Shown piece by piece: positions 27,414 through 36,111 of a stretch of DNA of 64,000 nucleotides. The position numbers and the translations under genes are program-made. Source of the stretch: Bacteroidales bacterium. Its GTDB lineage: Bacteria; Bacteroidota; Bacteroidia; Bacteroidales; UBA10428. A model generated the notes under the pieces. The model ran no database searches, had not been told where the DNA came from, and saw nothing but the letters and a program-made list of their open reading frames with translations. Each line of letters opens with the position of its first letter. Within the stretch, counting starts at the first letter, position 1. The stretch spans positions 1 to 64,000 of the forward strand of contig JAFGBD010000059.1 in the NCBI GenBank assembly GCA_016933335.1. Direction: 5' to 3'.

Positions 27414-30400
27414 ATGACAAAAAATACCTGTTCATTGAAAAGATATATATTAATAATTATATATGTTATTTCTTCCGGTTCTTTCTTAAATGCACAATAT
27501 CTCATAAAGGGAAACCAAAAGATCACCTATCAGAACGATTCAGTAATCCTTTATATAGAAAATGTCAGAGGCATTATACAGTGGCAGGCTTCAAAAGATA
27601 AAGTATTGTGGACCGGTATCTCAGGTGCGAATAACGACACCCTGAGTTTTCGGGTTGACAGTTCAGCCTATTACAGGGCTGAAATAACGGAAGGAACATG
27701 TAATCCTGTTTATTCCGATACCGTTTATATCGTACAGATTCTTGATGAACGTGATAACCAGGTATATGATGCAGTTAAAATAGGAAACCAATGGTGGATG
27801 GCTGAGAACCTCAGATATTATACCGCAGAAGGATCATGGTATTATAACGATGACAGCCTGGGTTATTCCGGTTACGGAAGATTATACAACTGGGAGACAG
27901 CAAAAACCTCATGTCCGGCCGGCTGGCACCTGCCAGGTGACAATGAATGGAAAATTCTGGAAGTGACCCTGGGAATAGACGAATCTTCGGCAGATGAAAC
28001 CGGTTGGAGAGGTACCAATCAGGCCTATGCTTTTTTTAATAACGGATCATCCGGATTTGATGTCATTTTTGGTGGCATGCGTTACCCTGGTGAATACTAT
28101 GGCTCGGAAGGAGAAATTGCCACCTTCTGGTCATCTGAACCAAGTAGTATGGATAACGCCTGGTACAGGGGATTCAATATTACACACGGGGATATACACA
28201 GGGAATCTTATTCGAAAGAATACGGATATTCTGTTCGTTGTCTGAGAAATTCAGAACCTTATTTTATTTTAGATTCCATTGGTTTTATATCTGATACATC
28301 CGGTGCAGCCTTCATAAACATCATATATGATGGCGGTCTGGAAATCATCGAAAAGGGAATATGCTGGGGAATGGCACAAAATCCGGACACCACTGGTAAT
28401 CGTATAATATCAGGTACCGGTTCAGGGTCTTTCGTGTTGAATATCTTTCCGCTGGTGTCAAATACCACATACTTTGTAAGGGCATATGTCAAAAACAGTG
28501 AAGGAATTAAATACAGTAATGAACGATCATTTAAAACAATGGTTACTTTACCATACGTTACCACTTCTTCTGTCAGTTCTTTTACCACAACCACTGCAAC
28601 CGGAGGAGGCAGTGTGACTGCAAAAGCCGGAATAACAGTTTTATCAAGAGGTGTCTGCTGGAGTACTTCCCCTGAGGTTACTATCGATAATAATAAAACC
28701 TCTGACGGAAGCGGCACGGGAAGTTATATCAGTTCTATTACCGGACTGGAACCAAATACCAGGTATTATTTGAAAGCCTATGCAACTGTTGAAGGGGGTG
28801 TTGCTTACGGAAATACAGTCAGTTTTACAACAAAACCGTTAAGTGAAACAGGTACCATGGTTGATCCAAGAGACGGAAGACTGTATAATACTGTCAGAAT
28901 AGGCGAACAGTGGTGGATGGCTGAAAACCTGAGATATTACAGTGCGTCAGGTTCCTGGTATTATGAAGATGACAGTGCTGCCTATTCAGCATACGGCAGG
29001 TTATATAACTGGCAGACAGCTGCTGCATCATGTCCTTCAGGCTGGCATCTTCCAGGTGATGAAGAATGGAAAACGCTGGAAGCCACATTGGGAATGCATG
29101 TTTCAGATATCAACAATGTTGAATGGAGAGGGACAAACCAGGCACTGGATTTATTTTCCGGCGGTTCAACCGGATTTAATGTGAAATTCGGGGGATACAG
29201 TTACGGAGAAGGGGATTACGTTGGAGAAGGCTCAATTGCCGCATTCTGGACATTAACACAATACGATGCAGATAATGCCTGGTACAGAGGTTTTAATATC
29301 AGCCATGAGGATATTCACAGGCAGAGTTATTCAAAAACTGACGGGTATTCAGTCCGTTGTATGAAAAACATGTCTGCACAGGTAATACTGGATTCCATTG
29401 GCGCAATAACCGAATATACAGGCACAGCCTATATAAATGTTAAATATGACGGAGGTTCGACCATTACTGAAAGGGGCGTATGCTGGAGTACCTCCTCAGT
29501 TCCCGTATATTCGGGCGATCATTTCTCAAGCGGAACCGGAACAGGTTTATTCTCTGTCGTGATTGATGATCTGTCGCACTCCAGTTCATACCGTGTCAGG
29601 GCTTATGCCGTCAACTCAGAAGGTATTGTATACAGCAACGAAATAAATTTCACCACCAGGGTTGCATTACCAACTGTCACAACCGCTCCGATAAGTACAT
29701 ACACCTCAAATTCGATATCCACCGGCGGAACTGTAACAGCAGGAGCCGATGTCACCGTAACCGGGAGAGGTGTGTGCTGGAGCACATCACCTTTACCAAC
29801 CATTGATAAGAATAAAACAACCAATGGCAGCGGGACAGGTACATTCACAAGCACCATTACAGACCTGACACCAAATACAAAATACTATGTCAGGGCTTAT
29901 GCCACTGTGGCAGGCGGGGTTGCATACGGTTCTGTTTTGGAGAAGACAACCTTACCTTTAAACGAAACCGGCACCATGACAGATAGCCGTGACGGCTCTC
30001 AATATAAAACAGTTCGTATCGGCAACCAGTGGTGGATGGCTGAAAATCTCAGGTTCTACAGTTCTGCCGGATCATGGTATTATGATAATGACAGTGCGGC
30101 ATACTCACATTACGGAAGGCTTTACAATTTCCAAACTGCAGTAAATTCATGTCCGGCCGGCTGGCACCTGCCGACTGACGACGAATGGAAGACAATGGAA
30201 ATTACCATTGGAATCAGTCCGGCTGAAGTGGATGATATCGACTGGAGAGGGACTAACCAGGCATTATCGTTGTTCACCGGCGGGCCGATCGGCTTTGATA
30301 TCAAATTTGCAGGCCAGTATTATCCGTATGGCAGTTTTGGCGATGCCTCTGTTATTGCAACATTCTGGACTTCAACTCCGTTTGATGGATCAAACTCCTG

Positions 30401-33362
30401 GTACAGAGGATTTAATATTAATCATAATGATATTCACAGGTTAACTTACACAAATGATTACGGCTATTCGGTGCGTTGTTTGAAAAATACCGTGGCAGAA
30501 ACCCGGCTGGATTCGGTGGGAAGTATCACTGAATATACAATCCTTGCATATGCAAACATCAGTTACGACGGAGGAACAGGAATAACCGAAAGAGGGGTAT
30601 GCTGGAGCACTTCCCCAAACCCGGTTCATACAGGATCGCATATATCCAGCGGGACCGGCACAGGTGTTTTCAGCATTCCTGTCAGCGGGTTGAACCATTC
30701 CACCACTTATCACATCAGGGTATATGCAATAAACGCTTCCGGTGTAACCTACAGCGACGATTATACTTTCTCCACTAAAGTCGCATTGCCATCCGTAACA
30801 ACTGCATCAGTGACAGCGGTCAGTTCAAATTCGGCTTCTTCAGGCGGAACAGTTACAGCAGGTGGAGATATCACAGTAACAGGAAGAGGCGTCTGCTGGA
30901 GCAATGATTCCCTGCCTGACATCAATGACAGCAAAACAACCAATGGAAGTGGTACGGGAACATTCACCAGTCCGATGACCGGTCTGAGCCCGAATAACAA
31001 TTACTATGTCAGGGCCTATGCTACTGTCGACGGTGGTGTTGCGTACGGGGACCAGCGATCTTTCAAGACGGATCCCGTCAACGAAACCGGGACTATGACA
31101 GATGCCAGGGACGGACAGGTATATAAGACCATTCATATGGGCTCACAATGGTGGATGGCAGAAAACCTGAATTTCAATCATGTCTCGGGTTCATGGTACT
31201 ATGATAATGACAGCCTGGGTTATGCCCTGTACGGAAAATTATATGATTATGAAACGGCAAAGGGTTCCTGTCCGTCTGACTGGCATTTGCCAAGCGACTA
31301 TGAGTGGAAACTGCTGGAATACCATATAGGAATAACAGATACCGGCAGTACGAGTGAGTGGCGCGGAAGTAACGAGGCTTATAAGTTATTTGCAAATGGT
31401 GCCACAGGATATGATATTTTATTCGGTGGCCAGTATACAAATGATTTTTATAACTCTGAGGGCACCATTGGGGGTTTCTGGACTTCAACCGGGTCCGGCA
31501 CCTCAGCTGCGTGGTACAGGGGTTTTAATGTCGGCAGGGGTGATGTGCACAGGGTTGCTTATGAAAGAGACTCCAGGTTTTCGGTCAGGTGCCTGCAGAA
31601 TGTAAAACCTGCCGTACTGACTGCAGATATCACCAGTTATACCGATTCTTCGGTTACAAGCGGAGGTAATGTAACCTACAACGGAGGAGCTGCGGTAACA
31701 GCACGGGGTATTTGCATAGGTACGTCGCATAATCCTGACATCACAGCAGATACGACCAATAACGGCACGGGTACCGGACCGTTCACAAGCTATAAAAAAG
31801 GATTGAACCCTGCGACAACATACTATGTCAGGGCATACGCAACCAACAGCAAGGGTACTTCATACGGTGATGAAAAATCATTTACTACCGATGTCGGATT
31901 ACCAAAAGTAACAACATCTGCTGTTAGTTCTTTCACAGACAGCTCTGCTGTCTCAGGTGGCAATGTTGTTTCAACCGGAGGAGCAACAGTAACTGTGAAA
32001 GGTGTCTGCTGGAGCCTGACAGAAGAGCCTACAACGGCAGATAGTAAAACCGAGGACGGGACAGGACCAGGACCATTTGTCAGCCAGATGACCGGACTGC
32101 AACCCAATGAAACCTATTATGTCAGGGCTTATGCAATAAACAGCAAGGGAACAGGATACGGAAACCAGGTTTCATTTACCACATCAACCGCATTGCCAAA
32201 GGTTACCACAGGCAGTATCAGCGATACCACCAGCACTACGGCAACAGTTGACGGAAACAACGTGACATCTGACGGGGGCTCGCCAGTCACAGCCAGAGGT
32301 GTCTGCTGGTCTACCGGCATCAATCCGACAATCGCTGATCCTGAAAAAACAACCCATAATGGTACCGGGACTGGCTTATTTAGCAGTTCGCTGACAGGTC
32401 TGACCAGGAACACATTGTATTATGTAAGGGCCTATGCCACCAATGAAGCCGGCACCGGTTACGGAGACAATGTGAGCTTCCGGACAAAAGCAGAACTGCC
32501 GGAGCTGACAACAGCCGCAATCTCATCCCTGACTCACAGCTCTGTCGTGTCAGGAGGGACAATAACAGATGACGGAGGTGCTTCCGTCACCGCCAAAGGG
32601 GTATGCTGGAATACCACAGGCAGTCCCACGCTGACTGACCCTCATACGAGCGACGGAACCGGTCCCGGAGCCTTTATTAGTTCAATAACAGGACTGGATG
32701 CCTTTACAACATACTATATCAGGGCTTACGCACAAAACAAAGCCGGAACGGGTTTCGGCAACCAGATAGAGATCAAGACGCTGCATGAGACCGATTCACT
32801 GACAGATGCGCGCGATAACCAGAAATACCTTATTGTGAAGATCGGTGATGACTGGTGGATGGCGGAAAACCTGAATTACAGCGATACCGGATCGGTTTAT
32901 TATGACAATGACAGTGCTGAATGGGCCGAAACATACGGCCGCCTGTATACCTGGACATCCATGATGAAGGGTGCCACATCAAGCAATACATACCCGAGCG
33001 GTGTACAGGGGGTTTGTCCATCGGGGTGGCATGTACCAAGTAATGCAGAATGGGACACCCTCGTTTCAAATTTGGGCGGAACAGCTGCTGCAGGATCTGC
33101 ACTGAAAGAAACCGGGAATGATAACTGGGAAGATCAGAATGAAGATGCCACAAACGAAAGCGGTTTCACGGCCAGGCCTGCAGGCCAGGTATCTCCGGGA
33201 ATGGTTTCCAGTGAGAAGGGCTTAAATGCCTTTTTCTGGACAACTTGGCAAAGCGATCTCTTAAATGCATATTCCATCAAACTCACCAACACTGACGGCA
33301 CTGTAACAAATACAGCACAGCCCAAAGCCGGTCATTATTCTGTAAGGTGCATGAAGAATTAA
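27414..33362 (+). CDS. Giant FISUMP/FN3 repeat surface protein
   Basis: A 1982-residue exported protein; the ATG at 27414 is preferred to an upstream TTG at 27405. After a signal peptide (about 1-27, ending LNAQ) and an Ig-like domain come five FISUMP domains (Fibrobacter succinogenes major paralogous domain), each with WWMAENL, a CP.GWH or similar segment and SVRC. Ten FN3-like domains, each with a RGVCWS-type strand and YYVRAYA, separate them in the order F-2-F-2-F-2-F-4-F. The WWMAEN codons lie at 27792, 28911, 30030 and 31149, exactly 1119 bases apart; the fifth is at 32853. The protein ends in the last FISUMP domain and shows no obvious type A or B sorting domain. It is probably an adhesin-like surface protein; the ligand is unknown. 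Confidence 0.88.
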   Translation: MTKNTCSLKRYILIIIYVISSGSFLNAQYLIKGNQKITYQNDSVILYIENVRGIIQWQASKDKVLWTGISGANNDTLSFRVDSSAYYRAEITEGTCNPVYSDTVYIVQILDERDNQVYDAVKIGNQWWMAENLRYYTAEGSWYYNDDSLGYSGYGRLYNWETAKTSCPAGWHLPGDNEWKILEVTLGIDESSADETGWRGTNQAYAFFNNGSSGFDVIFGGMRYPGEYYGSEGEIATFWSSEPSSMDNAWYRGFNITHGDIHRESYSKEYGYSVRCLRNSEPYFILDSIGFISDTSGAAFINIIYDGGLEIIEKGICWGMAQNPDTTGNRIISGTGSGSFVLNIFPLVSNTTYFVRAYVKNSEGIKYSNERSFKTMVTLPYVTTSSVSSFTTTTATGGGSVTAKAGITVLSRGVCWSTSPEVTIDNNKTSDGSGTGSYISSITGLEPNTRYYLKAYATVEGGVAYGNTVSFTTKPLSETGTMVDPRDGRLYNTVRIGEQWWMAENLRYYSASGSWYYEDDSAAYSAYGRLYNWQTAAASCPSGWHLPGDEEWKTLEATLGMHVSDINNVEWRGTNQALDLFSGGSTGFNVKFGGYSYGEGDYVGEGSIAAFWTLTQYDADNAWYRGFNISHEDIHRQSYSKTDGYSVRCMKNMSAQVILDSIGAITEYTGTAYINVKYDGGSTITERGVCWSTSSVPVYSGDHFSSGTGTGLFSVVIDDLSHSSSYRVRAYAVNSEGIVYSNEINFTTRVALPTVTTAPISTYTSNSISTGGTVTAGADVTVTGRGVCWSTSPLPTIDKNKTTNGSGTGTFTSTITDLTPNTKYYVRAYATVAGGVAYGSVLEKTTLPLNETGTMTDSRDGSQYKTVRIGNQWWMAENLRFYSSAGSWYYDNDSAAYSHYGRLYNFQTAVNSCPAGWHLPTDDEWKTMEITIGISPAEVDDIDWRGTNQALSLFTGGPIGFDIKFAGQYYPYGSFGDASVIATFWTSTPFDGSNSWYRGFNINHNDIHRLTYTNDYGYSVRCLKNTVAETRLDSVGSITEYTILAYANISYDGGTGITERGVCWSTSPNPVHTGSHISSGTGTGVFSIPVSGLNHSTTYHIRVYAINASGVTYSDDYTFSTKVALPSVTTASVTAVSSNSASSGGTVTAGGDITVTGRGVCWSNDSLPDINDSKTTNGSGTGTFTSPMTGLSPNNNYYVRAYATVDGGVAYGDQRSFKTDPVNETGTMTDARDGQVYKTIHMGSQWWMAENLNFNHVSGSWYYDNDSLGYALYGKLYDYETAKGSCPSDWHLPSDYEWKLLEYHIGITDTGSTSEWRGSNEAYKLFANGATGYDILFGGQYTNDFYNSEGTIGGFWTSTGSGTSAAWYRGFNVGRGDVHRVAYERDSRFSVRCLQNVKPAVLTADITSYTDSSVTSGGNVTYNGGAAVTARGICIGTSHNPDITADTTNNGTGTGPFTSYKKGLNPATTYYVRAYATNSKGTSYGDEKSFTTDVGLPKVTTSAVSSFTDSSAVSGGNVVSTGGATVTVKGVCWSLTEEPTTADSKTEDGTGPGPFVSQMTGLQPNETYYVRAYAINSKGTGYGNQVSFTTSTALPKVTTGSISDTTSTTATVDGNNVTSDGGSPVTARGVCWSTGINPTIADPEKTTHNGTGTGLFSSSLTGLTRNTLYYVRAYATNEAGTGYGDNVSFRTKAELPELTTAAISSLTHSSVVSGGTITDDGGASVTAKGVCWNTTGSPTLTDPHTSDGTGPGAFISSITGLDAFTTYYIRAYAQNKAGTGFGNQIEIKTLHETDSLTDARDNQKYLIVKIGDDWWMAENLNYSDTGSVYYDNDSAEWAETYGRLYTWTSMMKGATSSNTYPSGVQGVCPSGWHVPSNAEWDTLVSNLGGTAAAGSALKETGNDNWEDQNEDATNESGFTARPAGQVSPGMVSSEKGLNAFFWTTWQSDLLNAYSIKLTNTDGTVTNTAQPKAGHYSVRCMKN
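27738..31605 (+). repeat. In-frame tandem module repeat, period 1119 bases
   Basis: FISUMP plus two FN3-like domains form a unit of exactly 373 codons, repeated three times and followed by a fourth FISUMP. Copies are diverged in sequence but keep the same length, so insertions and deletions have been compensated or selected against. The four WWMAEN anchors are equally spaced. Confidence 0.85.
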
Positions 33363-33467
33363 AACAAAAGACCTGGTGCAGGAAGGATTCAGAAAAAGAG
33401 GCTGTTACAAGAAAAACCTATAAAAGGCCGGGTGCGGAAAAGATAAAAAAATAATATCAGAAGAAAA

Positions 33468-33501
33468 AAAAAGGCTGTCTCATATACGGGACAGCCTTTT
33501 T
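33468..33501. terminator. Bidirectional terminator between converging genes
   Basis: A-rich flank, GGCTGTCTC stem (33473-33481), short loop, GGGACAGCC (33488-33496), then five T. It serves both the FISUMP gene (plus, stop at 33362) and the SiaC-like gene (minus, stop at 33516). Confidence 0.75.
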
Positions 33502-33515
33502 CTGATTTATGATTT

Positions 33516-33896
33516 TTAATCACCAATTTCAATCATTTTAAACGGAACCCGTATAATTGATTCGTAATCTTCACCTGCCTCGAGCATATCTTCATCGTCT
33601 TCCTCGTAATACCAGTTAATGATAACATCATGGTTAGCCTTGTGTATGGCTTCCAGTTTTTTAAAGACATCAAGAATACATTTGGAAGAGCTGGTATTAA
33701 AATATTCAAGCTGAACATTAACAAGTGTTTTTTTTAATGGATTCTTAGCATAGTATTCTAACCAATCAACCAGGGGCTTGTAAAATTCAATTGAATTTTC
33801 AGGAATAGACCTTCCCTTTATTTCAATAACACCCTTCTCAGAATCAAACTTCACAGACGGGGTTTTTGGTGTTCCTTCAATTAAAATCGGTTCCAT
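33516..33896 (-). CDS. SiaC-like regulatory phosphoprotein (DUF1987), copy 1
   Basis: A 126-residue DUF1987 protein. In Pseudomonas aeruginosa SiaC is phosphorylated at Thr68 by the SiaB kinase, dephosphorylated by SiaA, and in the unphosphorylated state activates the diguanylate cyclase SiaD. Here the matching segment is YFNTSSSK with Thr68 at the very same number. N-terminal TPKTPSVKF and IEIKGRSIPENS, and the acidic WYYEEDDEDM, are family features. It lies 24 bases downstream of the SiaB-like kinase gene, so kinase and substrate are expected together. No SiaA or SiaD is in the window, so the output is unknown. Confidence 0.88.
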   Translation of the reverse strand: MEPILIEGTPKTPSVKFDSEKGVIEIKGRSIPENSIEFYKPLVDWLEYYAKNPLKKTLVNVQLEYFNTSSSKCILDVFKKLEAIHKANHDVIINWYYEEDDEDMLEAGEDYESIIRVPFKMIEIGD

Positions 33897-33920
33897 GCTT
33901 CGTGTTTATTATACAAAAAT

Positions 33921-34466
33921 CTATATCTTAATCTCAAGATTAAAGAAGTAGTAATTATCATTATAGTTATAAAAGGAATAAACCAGTTTGGTTCCGGTTT
34001 TCCGTGCAATATCTACAAGTCCCAATCCTCCTCCGCCTTTTGCAGAAAGCTTCTGATGATTGAGAATAAACTTGTACATGTCTTTCAGCTCATCTTTGTT
34101 CAGTGAGTTTATTTTATCAATCTTTTCTTTCAGGAATTTTATTTTTGAGGAGTTTACAAAATTACCGGTGATTACTTTGTATTCCCCATCCTCTCTTGCA
34201 ATAACCAGTACACCAAACTTAGGATCAAGCTCCTCCTCAATACCTTCATGTGTTTCTTCTATATGATGATAAAGGTTCTGCAGACTTTCAACCAGCACAT
34301 TATATAATTTCTTGCGGGTTTTTCCCTCTTCATTGACTTCATCAAGCTTTTTTTCAACAGCTTCGAGAACATCATTGATAAGATCAGATGTAATACTCCC
34401 CTTATAGGCAAGTACCACATCACCTTTGCTCAGTTTATCAAAATACTCTCGAATATTAAAACTCAT
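33921..34466 (-). CDS. SiaB-like serine/threonine kinase (DUF6272)
   Basis: A 181-residue cytoplasmic protein of the SiaB family, which has a GHKL (histidine-kinase-like) ATPase fold but phosphorylates Thr/Ser on SiaC. An N-box-like segment VESLQNLYHH (about 59-68) and a glycine-rich lid AKGGGGLGLVDIAR (about 140-153) are visible. It is followed at 24 bases by its likely substrate SiaC. A TATATTTG box lies at 34521-34528. The sequence supports the kinase fold; the pairing is inferred from linkage and family knowledge. Confidence 0.85.
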   Translation of the reverse strand: MSFNIREYFDKLSKGDVVLAYKGSITSDLINDVLEAVEKKLDEVNEEGKTRKKLYNVLVESLQNLYHHIEETHEGIEEELDPKFGVLVIAREDGEYKVITGNFVNSSKIKFLKEKIDKINSLNKDELKDMYKFILNHQKLSAKGGGGLGLVDIARKTGTKLVYSFYNYNDNYYFFNLEIKI

Positions 34467-34520
34467 AAAGGGTTATATTAGCTTACCAACAAATATTTAG
34501 TATCAATTTATTAACCCCGA

Positions 34521-34528
34521 CAAATATA
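34521..34528 (-). promoter_or_regulatory. -7 box for the siaB-siaC pair
   Basis: TATATTTG on the minus strand matches TAnnTTTG and leaves a leader of about 48 bases before the ATG at 34466. The surrounding 260-base gap is very AT-rich and holds no gene that I can see. Confidence 0.4.
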
Positions 34529-34725
34529 TAAAAAATATTGTCTTTTGAAAATTAACTTTCATATTGATATGAATCCTTCTTTTCAGCGAGCAGTTATTTT
34601 TCTATTTAAATATAGACAAATTTCAGTTAATATATATTAATCGGATTTAATTTTTATATATAACCTGCTTCTTTAAATACGTAAAAGGATTATTTATGCA
34701 ACGGGAATTTTGACAAACATGCAGA

Positions 34726-35868
34726 TTACTTTCTTGAACCTTTATATATTTCATACTTATGGTATTTGCATTCAAGTGCTCCGTTATACAATGTAAGCCT
34801 TGCCGAAGTCCTTAGTCCGATCTTCTTCATCGCTTCCCTGTTACCCGAAATAATCCAGACATCATAATCATTGAAATTCTTTTTCAATGCATCTCCGATA
34901 CGTATATATAATGAATTCAGGTCGTTTTGTTTCATTCTTTCTCCGTATGGTGGATTGATGATGGCCAGACCGCCTCCCTCAGGCGGAATAAAATCATCAA
35001 CCGATTGGTGCCTGATCGAGATCTTTTTTGCAAGCATGGCGTTTATAATATTTCTGCCGGCTGATTCACAGGCCTTTTTTGATATATCTCCCCCGACAAT
35101 CGAAATCTGAATGTTTTTTTTCTCCTCGTTCTCTTCAACCAGCTTTTCAAACAACTGACTGTCAAAATCCGGCCATTTTTCAAATCCAAATGATTTGCGA
35201 AATATTCCGGGAGGGATATGGCATGCGATTAATGCAGCCTCAATAAGCAAGGTTCCGGAACCAAACATCGGATCAACAAAATTTGTGGTGCCTTCCCAGC
35301 CTGTAAGCTTAATCATACCAGCAGCCAACACTTCATTCAGGGGAGCCATTCCCCCGGATACCCTGTAACCCCGCTTGTGTAACGATTCACCCGTACTGTC
35401 CAGGGATATTGTCAGATCCTCACCTGATATGTGAACATTGACTTTCAGGGTTGGATCTTCATTATTTACGGAAGGCCGTTTGCCATATATATCCCTGAAC
35501 TGATCAACGATTGCGTCTTTTACTTTCTGTGAAACAAACATTGAATGATTGAAGTGTACAGATGATACAATGCTGTCGATGGTCAATGTATCCCTGCTTT
35601 CAATGTATTCCGGCCAGTGAACGGATCTGGCTGCATTATAAAGCTGGATTTCATTCCTGACTTTTGTATGTAAAACAGGCTTCAAGATACTCAAAGCAGT
35701 CCGCAGGTTATAATTGGCCCGGTACATCAGCTCTTTGCTGCCTGTAAAACCTACTGCCCGGTTCAGTATCACAATATCTTTTGCGCCGAGTTCCCGCAGT
35801 TCGTTTGCCAGTATGCCTTCCAGTCCCCTGAAAGTCTTTGCCACCATATTTATCCGGTTTCCTTCCAT
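34726..35868 (-). CDS. THUMP-domain class I RNA (guanine-N2) methyltransferase
   Basis: A 380-residue protein with a THUMP RNA-binding domain (about 50-165) and a SAM-dependent methyltransferase domain (about 170-375) with the motif INPPYGERMK typical of N2-guanine methylation. DPMFGSGTLLIEAAL is motif I and VGGDISKKACESA motif II. The family is that of E. coli RlmL (N-terminal half) and B. subtilis YpsC, which methylate 23S rRNA, so a 23S rRNA m2G activity is likely. It stands alone between the SiaB gene and ctpA with gaps of about 250 bases on each side. Confidence 0.88.
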   Translation of the reverse strand: MEGNRINMVAKTFRGLEGILANELRELGAKDIVILNRAVGFTGSKELMYRANYNLRTALSILKPVLHTKVRNEIQLYNAARSVHWPEYIESRDTLTIDSIVSSVHFNHSMFVSQKVKDAIVDQFRDIYGKRPSVNNEDPTLKVNVHISGEDLTISLDSTGESLHKRGYRVSGGMAPLNEVLAAGMIKLTGWEGTTNFVDPMFGSGTLLIEAALIACHIPPGIFRKSFGFEKWPDFDSQLFEKLVEENEEKKNIQISIVGGDISKKACESAGRNIINAMLAKKISIRHQSVDDFIPPEGGGLAIINPPYGERMKQNDLNSLYIRIGDALKKNFNDYDVWIISGNREAMKKIGLRTSARLTLYNGALECKYHKYEIYKGSRK

Positions 35869-36111
35869 CTTTTTGTTTGAAGATAAACATCCTGTTTAAC
35901 GTTTCTCTGAAGCAGCATCCTTATGCCGGTAATCATGCATTTATAAATTCCAATGCCGGAAATTTCTGAAGGTATCATTATCAGATATGTATCATGTGAT
36001 GATATACGCTGTGCCGGTATTTTTTTATGATTTCCGGTAAGCGGTCAGAGATCCGTCGTATAATCCTGGTAAACACCTGTGATCAATCAGGTTTAACTGC
36101 TTTATTTTCTG

